A stretch of DNA of 14,113 nucleotides, taken from NCBI GenBank assembly GCA_031969655.1, contig DALYJX010000201.1, positions 1-14,113 on the forward strand, in the 5' to 3' direction. Positions 1-6,085 of the stretch are shown here, piece by piece. The notes under the pieces were generated by a model that was given only the letters and a program-made list of their open reading frames with translations, was not told the origin of the DNA and did not search any database. The translations under genes and the position numbers were made by a program. The first letter of the stretch is position 1. Every line of letters begins with the position of its first letter. The DNA comes from Microseira sp003486305 (GTDB lineage Bacteria; Cyanobacteriota; Cyanobacteriia; Cyanobacteriales; Aerosakkonemataceae).

Positions 1-3
1 ATT

Positions 4-123
4 TCAGCTTTCCGTTACCTGGCACTGCCTAGAAAACTGGAGCAAAGCGACTTCCGGGTTATAGGAGTTAGCCCGGACAAATTTTTCTGCCGTTGCATTA
101 ATTTCCGGATCGGAAGCCAGTAG
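4..123 (-). pseudogene. possible 3' remnant of an unknown gene
   Basis: On the minus strand a frame stays open for about 39 codons and ends at a TGA at 4-6. It has no usable ATG, GTG or TTG near its upstream end, and the palindromic repeat at 121-150 cuts it off there. The predicted peptide (…SDPEINATAEKFVRANSYN…) looks like ordinary soluble protein sequence, but I do not recognise the family. The plus strand is also open across most of this stretch, so coding is uncertain. If real, it is the tail of a gene whose 5' part was lost at the repeat. Confidence 0.2.
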
Positions 124-150
124 GGTGCGTTAGCATCAGCGTAACGCACC
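121..150 (+). repeat. dispersed palindromic repeat, copy 1 (GGTGCGTTA type)
   Basis: Inverted arms GGTGCGTTA (124-132) and TAACGCACC (142-150) surround a 9-base loop, with TAG just outside the left arm. The same element recurs in opposite orientation at 853-886, on the far side of the small-gene operon. I know this kind of GGTGCGTTA…TAACGCACC element as a high-copy intergenic palindrome in filamentous cyanobacteria. It could act as a REP/MITE-like element or an RNA hairpin. Confidence 0.8.
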
Positions 151-195
151 AAATTGATATCATTTACCTTATCTAGCTAGTGTTAGAGGCTAAAA

Positions 196-387
196 TTGTC
201 AAAGAAAAAGTTTCGTAAATCTGTTGAGAGTATTCGACAGCAGATTAACAAGCACCATCAAAAGATCGCTAATGAACAGGCAAATCCCATTCCCGATGAA
301 AACTTGATTGAATATTGGCGAAAAGAAATTGCGGGATTAGAAAAAAGTTTAGCAAGAGCAGAAAAACGATTGAGGCGAGGCAAATGA
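196..387 (+). CDS. small basic coiled-coil-like protein, unknown function
   Basis: This encodes 63 residues from a TTG start, preceded by an AGAGG ribosome-binding site at 185-189. The product is highly charged and lysine/arginine-rich. It looks helical throughout: residues 8-25 and 38-62 have heptad-like spacing (…IAGLEKSLARAEKRL…), suggesting a short coiled coil or helical hairpin. No catalytic motif, membrane segment or signal peptide is visible. The last codons overlap the ATG of the next gene (ATGA at 384-387), so this is the first gene of a three-gene translationally coupled operon ending in a HicB-like gene. I do not recognise the family. It lacks the double-stranded-RNA-binding-like pattern and catalytic histidine of HicA, so I do not call it the toxin partner. 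Confidence 0.7.
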   Translation: MSKKKFRKSVESIRQQINKHHQKIANEQANPIPDENLIEYWRKEIAGLEKSLARAEKRLRRGK

Positions 388-644
388 TTTCCAAGCTTGA
401 AAAACCATTAAACGTGAATGCTACTCTCTCAGTATTATTAAATGAACTGGGGGAAGAATGCGAAACGGTGTTGTTTTTGCTAACTCAGCTAAAATTACCG
501 AACCTCACTGATGACCAAAAAGGCGATATTCTGGCTGAACTAACTGGTGCTGTTTGTCACTTGCACGTTCATACTGAAAATTTGCCCGATTTGATTGCAG
601 ATGAGATTGAAGCTTTACCAGAATCAGAGACGGAAGAAGAATAA
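384..644 (+). CDS. small acidic helical protein, unknown function
   Basis: This encodes 86 residues starting MISKLEKPLN. I chose the ATG at 384 because it overlaps the upstream stop (ATGA). A start at 315 would overlap the upstream gene by 73 bases and add a basic N-terminus unlike the rest. The protein is acidic and predicted all-helical, with a glutamate-rich tail (…EALPESETEEE). It has three cysteines or histidine-rich spots (residues ~31 and ~59-64, CHLHVH) but no recognisable metal site pattern. It sits between a basic coiled-coil protein and a HicB-like protein, 2 bases from the latter. The charge contrast with its upstream neighbour would suit a two-protein complex, but that is inference only. 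Confidence 0.7.
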   Translation: MISKLEKPLNVNATLSVLLNELGEECETVLFLLTQLKLPNLTDDQKGDILAELTGAVCHLHVHTENLPDLIADEIEALPESETEEE

Positions 645-646
645 TA

Positions 647-853
647 ATGCGTTATGCAATTTTAATTGAAAAGGCAATAAACAACTATTCTGCTTACGTT
701 CCAGATTTACCCGGATGCGTGGCAACAGGTGCAACTCCCCAAGAAATAGATGAGCAAATTAAGGAAGCTATAGCTTTTCATTTAGAAGGGTTACGCGAAG
801 AGGGTTTGCCCATTCCCGAACCTACAAGTTTATGTAAATATGTTGAAGCTTAG
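647..853 (+). CDS. HicB-like antitoxin-family protein (orphan)
   Basis: This 68-residue protein begins MRYAILIEKAINNYSAYVPD. That is the characteristic first strand and loop of the HicB-like fold (partial RNase H fold), followed by LPGCVATGAT and a helix with E-EAIAFHLEGL. Members of this family usually neutralise the HicA mRNA interferase. Many also carry a C-terminal DNA-binding domain, but this protein ends right after the core fold, so it is the short form without DNA-binding tail. No HicA-like gene lies within the window, which makes it an orphan or a member of a different partnership with the two genes upstream. Only 2 bases separate it from the preceding stop, so it belongs to the same operon. 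Confidence 0.85.
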   Translation: MRYAILIEKAINNYSAYVPDLPGCVATGATPQEIDEQIKEAIAFHLEGLREEGLPIPEPTSLCKYVEA

Positions 854-886
854 GTGGTGCGTTACGCTAGCGCTAACGCACCCTAC
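853..886 (-). repeat. dispersed palindromic repeat, copy 2, inverted relative to copy 1
   Basis: Arms GGTGCGTTA (856-864) and TAACGCACC (874-882) are followed by CTAC. Read on the minus strand it is nearly identical to the element at 121-150, including the TAG outside the arm. The loop differs (GCGCTAGCG against GCATCAGCG). It begins at the last base of the hicB-like stop codon and can form a strong hairpin in the transcript, so it may also serve as the operon's 3' end. Confidence 0.8.
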
Positions 887-910
887 AATGAGAGCGATTA
901 TCGTTTATAA

Positions 911-971
911 GGACACGGCAACCTAAAGATTTCGCACGGGCAAAAACATTGTTGATGCCGTGTCCCTACAG
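911..971 (+). repeat. dispersed palindrome-ended repeat (GGACACGGCA type), copy A
   Basis: Inverted arms GGACACGGCA (911-920) and TGCCGTGTCC (956-965) enclose 35 bases. The last 26 bases (946-971) are identical to 1860-1885, and the left arm plus ACC is also shared. The interior is otherwise different. A second copy in the same orientation lies 0.9 kb away, past the toxin-antitoxin pair. Confidence 0.8.
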
Positions 972-1042
972 TTGCGATGTGGGTGATGGGATTGGTGTGC
1001 GATCGCATACAATCAAGTTATCCCAATTTTGGATTGTCAAGC

Positions 1043-1273
1043 ATGATAGCACTCAAAGAGCAGATCGCTCACGAATTAGACCAACTCAATGATGAACAAC
1101 TCAGACAATTGGCAAATTTTATTGCGTTTATGAAATATCAAGCTAGATGCGATCTCTTGCAAGAAAAGAAAAATAAACTAGCAGAAATGTTTGGTGAATT
1201 TGCGTCTGAAGATCGAGTAATGGCTGAAGAAGGTATGGCAGAATATGCAGAACTGTTGAGGAAAGAAGATTGA
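1043..1273 (+). CDS. MazE-like / DUF2281-like antitoxin of a type II TA pair
   Basis: This 76-residue protein starts MIALKEQIAHELDQLNDEQL. I prefer the ATG at 1043: a frame open from 977 would add 22 residues read from repeat-flanking DNA. The N-terminal half (residues 8-32, ELDQLNDEQLRQLANFIAF) is the helical pattern of cyanobacterial DUF2281-type antitoxins. The acidic C-terminus (…MAEEGMAEYAELLRKED) is the kind of tail that wraps a MazF dimer. No AbrB/SpoVT swapped-hairpin is evident. Its stop overlaps the TTG start of the mazF-like gene (TTGA at 1270-1273), the usual translational coupling of an antitoxin and toxin. It is expected to bind the toxin and autorepress. With the toxin broken, it may now be a free-standing antitoxin. 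Confidence 0.75.
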   Translation: MIALKEQIAHELDQLNDEQLRQLANFIAFMKYQARCDLLQEKKNKLAEMFGEFASEDRVMAEEGMAEYAELLRKED

Positions 1274-1620
1274 CGACAATAACAGTTAGGCGGGGTGAAG
1301 TATGGATTGCTGACTTAAATCCCACACAAGGTTCTGAACAAGCTGGAATTAGACCAGTCATTGTTTTCCAAAACGATTTGATTGGTCAATTTACGACAAC
1401 AGTCCTTGCTATTCCACTGACAACTAATCTTCGACGTGCTTCGCTTCCAGCTTGTTTGTTGATTCCAAGTGGTTAAGGTGGGTTAAATCAAGATTCAGTC
1501 GCCTTGTGTTATCAAATGCGCGTTCTCGATAAAATACGATTTCAGAAAAAAGTAGGTGAACTCTTACCAGAAACGATCGCTGATTTGGAAGCAATCGTTT
1601 TATTGACTTTAGGCTACTAA
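1270..1620 (+). pseudogene. MazF/PemK-type endoribonuclease toxin, interrupted by an in-frame stop codon
   Basis: From a TTG start with a strong ribosome-binding site (GAGGAAAG at 1258-1265), the frame encodes the MazF/PemK N-terminus: RRGEVWIADLNPTQGSEQAG, then IRPVIVFQND and AIPLTTN. This includes the conserved arginine and threonine region of the mRNA-interferase active site. At codon 69 a TAA (1474-1476) interrupts it. The same frame then continues without another stop for 47 codons (GGLNQDSVALCYQMRVLDKI…) to TAA at 1618-1620. That continuation is the normal C-terminal MazF dimerisation region. The usual family sequence here is G-E-G-G-L, so a single GAA-to-TAA change explains the break. 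Full length would be 116 residues. The 68-residue product should lack a complete fold and is probably inactive, barring readthrough or sequencing error. Confidence 0.88.
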
Positions 1621-1716
1621 GTGCTATATGGTCATGTTTCAGAAGTTATGTGAAAATCCCCAACCAACAAAGACAGTTACTTTTCGCCTAAATGAAACAG
1701 GAACCTGTGGCAGAAT

Positions 1717-1857
1717 ATGATTGAAGGACAGTTTGATGAGGAGGGAAAGCTACTGTTTGAAATTAACTTAGAAGCGATCGCTTGCTCATTTACAACCGTT
1801 ACGCGAGGCAGGTTACCCCGTAGGGACACGGCAACCGAAATATATCGGATTATTTAA
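1717..1857 (+). pseudogene. stub of a clan AA (retropepsin-like) aspartic protease gene
   Basis: An ATG at 1717 opens MIEGQFDEEGKLLFEINLEA. This strongly resembles the first residues of short cyanobacterial clan AA aspartic-protease-like proteins, in which the catalytic DTG motif follows about 15-20 residues later. Here similarity ends after residue ~19. The frame then reads through a HIP1 site and into the repeat at 1821-1885, stopping at 1855-1857, and no DTG motif appears. The upstream frame (1691-1723, …QEPVAEYD) overlaps the ATG and may be the tail of its usual small partner gene. The family assignment rests on recall of the N-terminal pattern, so it is tentative. Confidence 0.4.
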
Positions 1858-1885
1858 CAACATTGTTGATGCCGTGTCCCTACAG
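1821..1885 (+). repeat. dispersed palindrome-ended repeat (GGACACGGCA type), copy B
   Basis: A 13-bp perfect inverted repeat, TAGGGACACGGCA (1821-1833) and TGCCGTGTCCCTA (1870-1882), encloses 36 bases. It matches copy A at 911-971 in the same orientation: the left arm plus ACC, and the 26 bases 1860-1885. Together the two copies bracket the antitoxin/toxin genes and the protease stub as a direct repeat 0.9 kb apart. Confidence 0.85.
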
Positions 1886-1933
1886 CAGCGATATGCACAC
1901 CCCTAGCTACGCGATCGCAACACCTTCCCACCC

Positions 1934-1966
1934 AGAACCCCGACTTCTTAGAGAAATCGGGGTTCT
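1934..1966. repeat. palindromic repeat / terminator-like hairpin
   Basis: Perfect 10-bp arms AGAACCCCGA (1934-1943) and TCGGGGTTCT (1957-1966) surround a 13-base loop. On the plus strand AGCTTTT follows. The AACCCCGA…TCGGGGTT element is a familiar high-copy intergenic palindrome in cyanobacteria. It lies between the degraded TA region and the convergent PatA-like gene, where it could end transcription from either side. No long U-tract supports a canonical intrinsic terminator. Confidence 0.6.
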
Positions 1967-1984
1967 AGCTTTTCAAATTTAATT

Positions 1985-2016
1985 AAATCTGAAATCTCAA
2001 ATCTCAAATCTGAAAT
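1985..2016. repeat. heptamer tandem repeat (AAATCTN), 4.6 copies
   Basis: The units are AAATCTG, AAATCTC, AAATCTC, AAATCTG and AAAT, with strict 7-base periodicity. The array ends on the first base of the stop codon (2016-2018) of the minus-strand PatA-like gene. This is the short tandemly repeated repetitive (STRR) sequence class of filamentous cyanobacteria. Confidence 0.85.
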
Positions 2017-3311
2017 TAGACTGTTGCATCGGGTAAACAAGCAAATTTATCTGAGGAAAAAGATGATAAATCCAAATGCTTGAGTAAAACGGATAAGACT
2101 TTACGCGCTTCGATTGGCTTCGCTACAAAGTCAGTTGCTCCCACCATTTTAGCGCGAACGCGGTCAACAATGGTATCGTTGCCGGTGAGGATCGCAATGG
2201 GGGTGGTTTTAAAGTATTCAACTCGGCGAATTTGGGCGCAAATTTCATAGCCGTTAGCAATCGGCATTACTAAATCTAAAAAAATGAAATCAGGCTTATA
2301 TTGCAGCAGTAAAAGTACAGCTTGTAGTGAATCTGGGATACTGACAAATCCATATCTGGCTTTGGTGAGAATATCTGCCATTATGCTGCATTCTTGTACG
2401 CTATCTTCCACACAAGCAACTAAAGGTCTGACTAATTTTGCCTGGGTATTGGATGATGCATGATGGATCTTTTGAGGATGCGGGGTTTGGGAAACGCGGG
2501 GTTTGAGAGAATGGGTTTGTATGTGAGTTGCTTGTGGTTTTAAGATTCTGCTGGTTTCCTCTCCCTGTACAATAGGTGCGATTAATTGGGGAAAGTCGGG
2601 AATTTTCATCAGTCCCATAATTTGTCTGCGGATATAGGGAACTAGCGCCCGCGTCACCACCAGCGAGTCTTGGTTCACCGTAACTGCTAAATCTCGAAAT
2701 GTGCTTTTTCCATCAATTAATTGCACGAAGTTGTTGTAAACCCCAGGAGAAGTCATCTGATGCAATATCTCTGCTTGGGTCACTACGGGCGCTATGTTAG
2801 GAGATAGCTTCCCTAACCCAGCATTGCGCCAGATTTCCCAACTTTGCTGTGCCGCTTCTAGTGCTGTGCCTGGGTTGATTAGGGTGAGCGAAGCATCTAA
2901 AATGTCTTGGGTATCCCTAATAAAAATTAACCGCTCTTTTTCGGAGTGCTGAAGAATATCAAACAATACTTCTGTGAGGGTGTTTTTAATCGTATCGACA
3001 GCTTGTTCTCCTGTAATATTGTGTCGCTTTACTAATACAGTTAAAGCTAAATACTCCCAGGTTGTTCTGGGCATATTCACTTCGCGCAGGCGAATTTTAT
3101 CCGGTTCTATCTGGGGACAATATTGTTTTAAAAGCCGATGCCAGCGCCGCACCGGATGCTCTCCCCCTGCCGCCCAAACTAACCTCCCCAAGCAAAAATA
3201 AAGGCTCCAAGTTATTGATCCACGGATATCAAGCCTGCCTGTAAATCGCCTCTGGCTATAAGCTTGCAATTGAGCGGTCAGCGTTTCATTAGCTAAGTCA
3301 TTGAGCATCAT
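2016..3311 (-). CDS. PatA-type response regulator (DUF4388 plus C-terminal receiver domain)
   Basis: This 431-residue protein has the architecture of PatA, PixG and related cyanobacterial regulators. It has an N-terminal DUF4388/PatA-like region (about residues 1-130, with LTAQLQAYSQRRFTGRLDI), a middle region, a variable basic linker (250-295) and a C-terminal receiver domain (296-415). In the receiver, acidic residues E302 and D303, phospho-acceptor D346 (in FIFLDLVMP), T376 and K398 are all present, so phosphorylation should work. No DNA-binding output domain is present. Proteins of this class act in heterocyst patterning or in type IV pilus and phototaxis relays by protein contact, with an unlinked or neighbouring histidine kinase. 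No partner kinase is adjacent here. The gene stands alone, with gene-free DNA on both sides. A separate PilH-like regulator lies 9 kb away, but a link is inference only. Confidence 0.92.
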   Translation of the reverse strand: MMLNDLANETLTAQLQAYSQRRFTGRLDIRGSITWSLYFCLGRLVWAAGGEHPVRRWHRLLKQYCPQIEPDKIRLREVNMPRTTWEYLALTVLVKRHNITGEQAVDTIKNTLTEVLFDILQHSEKERLIFIRDTQDILDASLTLINPGTALEAAQQSWEIWRNAGLGKLSPNIAPVVTQAEILHQMTSPGVYNNFVQLIDGKSTFRDLAVTVNQDSLVVTRALVPYIRRQIMGLMKIPDFPQLIAPIVQGEETSRILKPQATHIQTHSLKPRVSQTPHPQKIHHASSNTQAKLVRPLVACVEDSVQECSIMADILTKARYGFVSIPDSLQAVLLLLQYKPDFIFLDLVMPIANGYEICAQIRRVEYFKTTPIAILTGNDTIVDRVRAKMVGATDFVAKPIEARKVLSVLLKHLDLSSFSSDKFACLPDATV

Positions 3312-3808
3312 CCTAGTACGCTCAAGTAATTTTCACACAATTTTCACTTTTATTGTATAGAGTTTTGCAAGATAAGATATGATTAAAATTACTGAAATTC
3401 TGTATTTAAATAATTTTATTTGTTTGTAAAGGTTACGTATTTACACTTAAATATAAGTATAATTATCATATTTAGAACGAGTACCAACCCTGAATCGGGA
3501 CAGACTCAATCCCAAAAGCCCCTCTTCCCTTGAAGATACTGCTGGCAAATGAAGGGTCAGACCCTTCACCCAACTTATAAGCTCTAGGAGACAATGTAAC
3601 CAGGCGATCGCTCTCTTGTAATCTCTATTTTCGGGTTAAATGAGGGGTTTTACCCCCCACCATTATCCCCCACGGGAAGGGTAAAAAGATATTTGGTAGC
3701 AGTTAAAACATAAGTTAAACTTAAGCTATTGCTCAAAAGTTCAGGGATCGTACTGAAATTGAGCGATAAACTCGGTCTATTGCGCGGGTTCCCATGCCAA
3801 TCTAAACT
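3312..3808. other. gene-free intergenic region between divergent genes
   Basis: About 500 bases hold the divergent upstream regions of the PatA-like and ABC-ATPase genes. The first 160 bases are very AT-rich and are the likely promoter zone for the minus-strand gene. Two small dyads stand out. GAAGGGT/ACCCTTC (3551-3567) has a 3-base loop. TAAGTT-A-AACTTA (3711-3723) is a perfect 13-bp palindrome about 85 bases upstream of the ATPase start and could be an operator. No credible small gene was found; all frames break within about 20 codons or lack composition support. Confidence 0.5.
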
Positions 3809-5530
3809 ATGCCAAATTGCGAAAAGCTGCGCCAGCAGCTATTACAACTAGACGGAAGGGGGTATAAAGCTTACCAAAATCTTCAGGGCAATTACGCATT
3901 TGGGGAGGATTTTGTGCTATGGTGCGATCGCATCCAAGGCGACCCGTTCGCATCGCCGAGCAATTTCCGCGTCCAGGTGTCTCTTAAGGTGGCAGGGTTT
4001 CCCCGCGAGCTTTATCGCACCAAAAGCCGAGAAATTGCCCTAAGAGACTATATAACGCGACAATTTGACAGTTTGGCGCGTCGCATAGCTCAAAGGCGGG
4101 GGACTGGGAATAGCGGGTTAATTGCGATCGCCAAAATCGGGCAAGAAGTATTAGAACGAACATCGGTGTTGATTGCCGATGAAATGCTGGAAGTGCGATT
4201 TGTGGTCGGTTTACCCGCAGGTGGAAGGCGTATTTTTGGACAGCAAGCAGTGGAAATGTTATTAGAAGATATTCCCCACTTGGTTGATAGAACGCTAAAA
4301 TACGATCGCCTCGATGCTGAAGCAATTCAACGCCATGTAGAAACAATTGAAGATGCAGATTGGATGCGGGAAAAATTAGTAGAAAAAAATTTAGTTGCCT
4401 TTATTCCCGATGGGGCAATTTTACCCAGACTCAGCGGGGTCGATGACAAACCTTTACAAGATCGGGTAGTTCGGTTTCAATCTCCAGAATCGTTAAAAGT
4501 TGAGTTTAATTGTCCGCATCGAGGATTAATTTCTGGCATGGGTGTGCCAGCAGGTGTAACCTTAATTGTCGGGGGTGGATATCACGGGAAGTCTACCTTA
4601 TTAAAAGCAATTGAATTGGGAGTTTATAATCATATTCCCGATGATGGACGCGAGTTTGTCGTCACGGATGCGGCGGCGGTGAAAATTCGCGCCGAAGATG
4701 GAAGAAGCATCGCGGGCGTCGATATTTCTCCTTTTATCAATCATCTACCGCAAAATCGGTCAACGACGGATTTTTCCACAACTAATGCCAGCGGCAGTAC
4801 TTCGCAAGCGGCAAATATTATCGAAGCATTGGAAGCGGGTGCAAAAGTGCTGCTGGTGGATGAAGATACCGCCGCGACGAATTTTATGATTCGGGATAAA
4901 AGAATGCAAGCACTGATTGCTAAAGAACAAGAACCGATTACACCGTTTATCGATAAAGTGCGACAGTTGTATGCAGATTACGGCGTCTCGACAATTTTGG
5001 TGATGGGGGGTAGCGGAGATTATTTTGCAGTCGCGGATACTGTCATCGCCATGCACAATTTTCAACCAGAAGACGTGACGGAAAAAGCAAAAGCGATCGC
5101 ACTACAATACACAGACACCCGCACTCCCGAAGGTGGGGAAAATTTTGGCAAGATTACGCCGCGAATTCCCCAAAGAGAAAGTATCGATCCGAGTCGGGGA
5201 CAAAGGCAAGTACGCCTCAAAGTCCGCGATGTCGATGAGATGGTATTCGGGACGGAAGATATCGATTTATCGAGTATCGACCAGATTGTCGATACGGCGC
5301 AATTGAAAGCGATCGCACAAGCAATGCTACGTGCAAGGCAGCGATATATTGACAAACGCCGCACAATCGCAGAAATTCTCGATTTGGTCATGGCGGATAT
5401 CGAATCTGGGGGATTGGATATTTTGACCCAGTTTCCCCAATGCGACTTGGCGATCTTCCGTCGCTTTGAGTTAGCAGCGGCGATCGATCGCTTGCGAAGT
5501 CTTAAGATCGTACAACCTCCCTCGACCTAA
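3809..5530 (+). CDS. predicted ATPase of the ABC class (COG3044, PF09818 family)
   Basis: This 573-residue soluble protein has an intact nucleotide-binding core. The Walker A is GGGYHGKST (255-263). An ABC-signature-like serine/glycine stretch (SGSTSQAANIIEAL) lies near 328-341, and the Walker B is KVLLVDEDTAATN (346-358), with D351 and E352. The long N-terminal domain (1-235) and the C-terminal helical region (465-573) are characteristic of COG3044, a widespread family without an assigned cellular role. No transmembrane segment or permease partner is present, so it is not a transporter subunit. The ATG at 3809 lacks a strong ribosome-binding site. An out-of-frame ATG lies at 3793, and there is no better in-frame start. 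The gene appears monocistronic, followed by a stem-loop at 5577-5603. The family is clear; the function is unknown. Confidence 0.9.
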   Translation: MPNCEKLRQQLLQLDGRGYKAYQNLQGNYAFGEDFVLWCDRIQGDPFASPSNFRVQVSLKVAGFPRELYRTKSREIALRDYITRQFDSLARRIAQRRGTGNSGLIAIAKIGQEVLERTSVLIADEMLEVRFVVGLPAGGRRIFGQQAVEMLLEDIPHLVDRTLKYDRLDAEAIQRHVETIEDADWMREKLVEKNLVAFIPDGAILPRLSGVDDKPLQDRVVRFQSPESLKVEFNCPHRGLISGMGVPAGVTLIVGGGYHGKSTLLKAIELGVYNHIPDDGREFVVTDAAAVKIRAEDGRSIAGVDISPFINHLPQNRSTTDFSTTNASGSTSQAANIIEALEAGAKVLLVDEDTAATNFMIRDKRMQALIAKEQEPITPFIDKVRQLYADYGVSTILVMGGSGDYFAVADTVIAMHNFQPEDVTEKAKAIALQYTDTRTPEGGENFGKITPRIPQRESIDPSRGQRQVRLKVRDVDEMVFGTEDIDLSSIDQIVDTAQLKAIAQAMLRARQRYIDKRRTIAEILDLVMADIESGGLDILTQFPQCDLAIFRRFELAAAIDRLRSLKIVQPPST

Positions 5531-5576
5531 TCGCCAAGACATTACATACACTCCCTCTCCCTCAAAACCTCATTCT

Positions 5577-5630
5577 TAAGATAGATAACACCAACCTATC
5601 TTAGGGAAGATTTTAATTAATAATTTTTGC
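5577..5630 (+). terminator. possible terminator after the ABC-class ATPase gene
   Basis: An 8-bp stem, TAAGATAG (5577-5584) and CTATCTTA (5596-5603), is followed by GGGAAGATTTTAATTAATAA and more T-rich sequence. The stem is AT-rich and the U-tract broken, so termination strength is doubtful, but it is the only dyad just past the stop at 5530. Confidence 0.4.
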
Positions 5631-5780
5631 TTTATCTTAACCAAAACTTTAAAGATTAAATAAAAAATTGAAATTTATGTAATTAACGCTTATTTAAGAT
5701 TTTATTAGTTGAAATTTAATTTAGTTTATGTAAAAATAAAATACAAGTTGTGTTCCTGTTGAGATTCGGCTAGTAAGAAT
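5604..5780. other. AT-rich gene-free stretch, probable promoter zone
   Basis: About 175 bases of markedly AT-rich DNA, dominated by runs such as TTAATTAATAATTTTT and AATAAAATAC, lie directly upstream of the small CxxC protein gene. Composition is consistent with a promoter region, but I cannot single out a convincing -35/-10 pair. Confidence 0.3.
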
Positions 5781-5927
5781 ATGTCTTGGAGTAAGGAGAA
5801 AGTGAGGTACGTCAAAGACTGTACCCTATACCGCTGTAGTTGTTGCAAAAGCGTGCAATCTAGCAAGGAAGCGGACTGCCTTTTCTGTTTAGCAGAAAGG
5901 GATAAGCTTGTATTGTTAAGGTCTTAG
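5781..5927 (+). CDS. small zinc-ribbon-like protein, CxxC-x10-CxxC
   Basis: This short frame of 48 residues starts MSWSKEKVRY. Cysteines fall at positions 14, 19, 21, 22, 33 and 36. C19-x2-C22 and C33-x2-C36, separated by ten residues, have the spacing of a zinc ribbon or knuckle. The rest is basic at the N-terminus and hydrophobic at the end (…DKLVLLRS). A recurring pair of CxxC motifs in a random 48-codon frame is unlikely but not impossible. The ribosome-binding site is weak (TAAG before the ATG). The stop lies inside a small hairpin, TCTTAG-TAAA-CTAAGA (5922-5937), which could be the transcript's 3' structure. It stands alone between AT-rich DNA and a repeat. It could bind nucleic acid or act in a redox role; no family is recognised. 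Confidence 0.45.
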   Translation: MSWSKEKVRYVKDCTLYRCSCCKSVQSSKEADCLFCLAERDKLVLLRS

Positions 5928-5966
5928 TAAACTAAGATCGCAAGGCGCGAGAAAATACAGATGCAA

Positions 5967-6003
5967 AGAAACCCGGTTTCTCTAAAAAAGCATGGGTTTG
6001 CTA
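5967..6003 (+). repeat. dispersed repeat with AGAAACC/GGTTTCT palindrome
   Basis: The palindrome AGAAACC-C-GGTTTCT (5967-5981) is followed by CTAAAAAAGCATGGGTTTGCTAAC. A degenerate relative occurs at 6862-6898, and the palindrome core alone recurs at 9366-9378 (GAAACC-C-GGTTTC). The two fuller copies lie on either side of the Mut7-C gene. Confidence 0.65.
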
Positions 6004-6085
6004 ACGAGTTCGACCAAGGCAATTATAAAATCTTGACTTGTACAGAACATTTCCGATACCGCGTCCCTATGCAGAAATCGGGTTG

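Noticed and set aside
315..383. Upstream start for the second gene of the first operon
   Set aside because: It would overlap the previous gene by 73 bases and add a basic segment read out of frame from that gene; the ATGA junction at 384 is better.
196..644. Possible HicA toxin partner for the HicB-like gene
   Set aside because: Neither upstream protein shows the HicA fold pattern or its catalytic histidine; one is a basic coiled coil, the other acidic and helical.
1985..2016. CRISPR-like repeat array
   Set aside because: The units are 7 bases with no spacers; these are tandem STRRs, and no cas genes are present.
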